DNA of 64,000 nucleotides, from positions 372,149 through 436,148 of the forward strand of contig NZ_ATYR01000001.1 in NCBI RefSeq assembly GCF_000427785.1. Reading direction: 5' to 3'. The stretch's first letter is position 1. Each line of letters starts with the position of its first letter. The translations under genes were made by a program, and so were the position numbers. Shown here piece after piece: positions 63,476 through 64,000 of the stretch. The notes under the pieces are model-generated. The model was not told the origin of the DNA and made no database searches. It worked only from the letters and a program-made list of their open reading frames with translations. Origin of the DNA: Massilia alkalitolerans DSM 17462 (GTDB lineage: Bacteria; Pseudomonadota; Gammaproteobacteria; Burkholderiales; Burkholderiaceae_D).

Positions 63476-64000
63476 TATTTCGATGTCCCGTAGGTTTCTT
63501 CACGGATCACGCGCGGGATGTTCTCGCGCGGCTCGATCGTCACCGGTTGGTAGATCACGCGTTTCTGTTCAGGGTCGTAGCGCATTTCGACGTAGCCCGT
63601 GATCGGGAAGTCCTTGCGGAACGGGTGGCCGATGAAGCCGTAGTCGGTCAGGATGCGGCGCAGGTCGCCGTGGCCGTCGAACAGGATGCCGAACAGGTCG
63701 AAGGCTTCGCGCTCGAACCAGTTGGCGGCGCGCCAGATCGGCGTGATCGACTCGACCATCGGCATGTCGTCGTCGGCGCAGAAGGTGCGCACGCGCACGC
63801 GCCAGTTGTGCGTCACCGACAGCAGATGGACGACCACCGCGAAGCGCGGGCCGTCCCAGGTGCCTTCACCGTACTGGGAATAGTCGACGCCGCACAGGTC
63901 GATCATTTGTTCGAAGCGGAGCGCCGGGTCGTCGCGCAGCGCCTGCATCGTCTTGATGTAGTCGGCGGCCTTGACCACCACAGTCACTTCGCCCAGCGCC
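63475..64000 (-). CDS. nuoC: NADH-quinone oxidoreductase subunit C, 5' end outside window
   Basis: The 30-kDa-type peripheral-arm subunit, with about 175 codons present. [31 protein letters not shown], and the signature [41 protein letters not shown] are clear. A GTG at 63987 opens the longest frame inside the window, but coding continues upstream (ALGEVTVVV), so the true start is beyond base 64000. nuoA and nuoB would be expected next. Confidence 0.95.
   Translation of the reverse strand, partial: ALGEVTVVVKAADYIKTMQALRDDPALRFEQMIDLCGVDYSQYGEGTWDGPRFAVVVHLLSVTHNWRVRVRTFCADDDMPMVESITPIWRAANWFEREAFDLFGILFDGHGDLRRILTDYGFIGHPFRKDFPITGYVEMRYDPEQKRVIYQPVTIEPRENIPRVIREETYGTSK

Noticed and set aside
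1..64000. CRISPR array, insertion sequence, prophage, tRNA or rRNA genes
   Set aside because: No regularly spaced repeats, transposase or integrase frames, inverted terminal repeats, or tRNA/rRNA-like sequence were noticed on reading.

Overview
The window is GC-rich chromosomal DNA, almost wholly coding and without rRNA or tRNA genes. It most resembles a betaproteobacterium of the Oxalobacteraceae (Massilia/Telluria/Janthinobacterium type). The grounds are the nuo operon followed by a DUF2818 gene and a NUDIX gene (a Burkholderiales arrangement), adjacent ispD-ispF, a phasin, and the general protein style. The family assignment is inference; no 16S gene is present.

Layout. 1-9.7 kb (minus strand): the start of an S46 peptidase gene, then a four-gene RND efflux operon transcribed mdtA-mdtB-mdtC-outer-membrane lipoprotein, with a CpxR-like box upstream. 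9.9-13.3 kb: sppA and a sodium:solute symporter. 13.4-19.7 kb: an orphan type VI secretion module reading vgrG - lipase effector - Tli4-type lipoprotein immunity protein - PAAR spike tip. The VgrG carries a C-terminal transthyretin-like tail, and the effector/immunity part is visibly more AT-rich than its surroundings. 19.9-26.5 kb: an exported small protein, a NYN-LOTUS RNA-binding protein with a long basic/alanine-rich tail, a hybrid histidine kinase, a PKD/HAF-like exported protein, and DUF1810 and DUF3820 proteins. 26.6-31.9 kb (plus strand): a tightly packed set of receiver-only regulator, membrane-anchored HEAT protein, PgaC-like GT2 glycosyltransferase, exported GH18-like TIM-barrel protein and a SIRT5-like sirtuin, here proposed as an exopolysaccharide system. 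32-36.5 kb: a GntP permease, a small membrane protein and a Cache-HAMP-PAS sensor kinase. 36.7-43.1 kb: ribA, a Deg-like serine protease coupled to an FHA membrane protein, a LytS/LytTR two-component pair and an acyltransferase-3 protein. 43.1-47.4 kb (minus): phasin, a K+-channel-like protein with a zinc-ribbon tail, a VOC protein, an FMN reductase, a small unknown protein and an MFS transporter behind a strong promoter with a palindromic operator. 47.4-64 kb (minus): ispF, ispD, an exported HExxH protein, NUDIX, DUF2818 and nuoN through nuoC (nuoC cut by the window end).

Most of the content is housekeeping or envelope-related. The parts most likely to hold new biology are the vgrG-effector island, the regulator-HEAT-GT2-GH18-like-sirtuin operon, the FHA/protease pair and the NYN-LOTUS protein. 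Starts were chosen from ribosome-binding sites, signal peptides and overlaps; no database search was possible, so family names rest on motifs read by eye.
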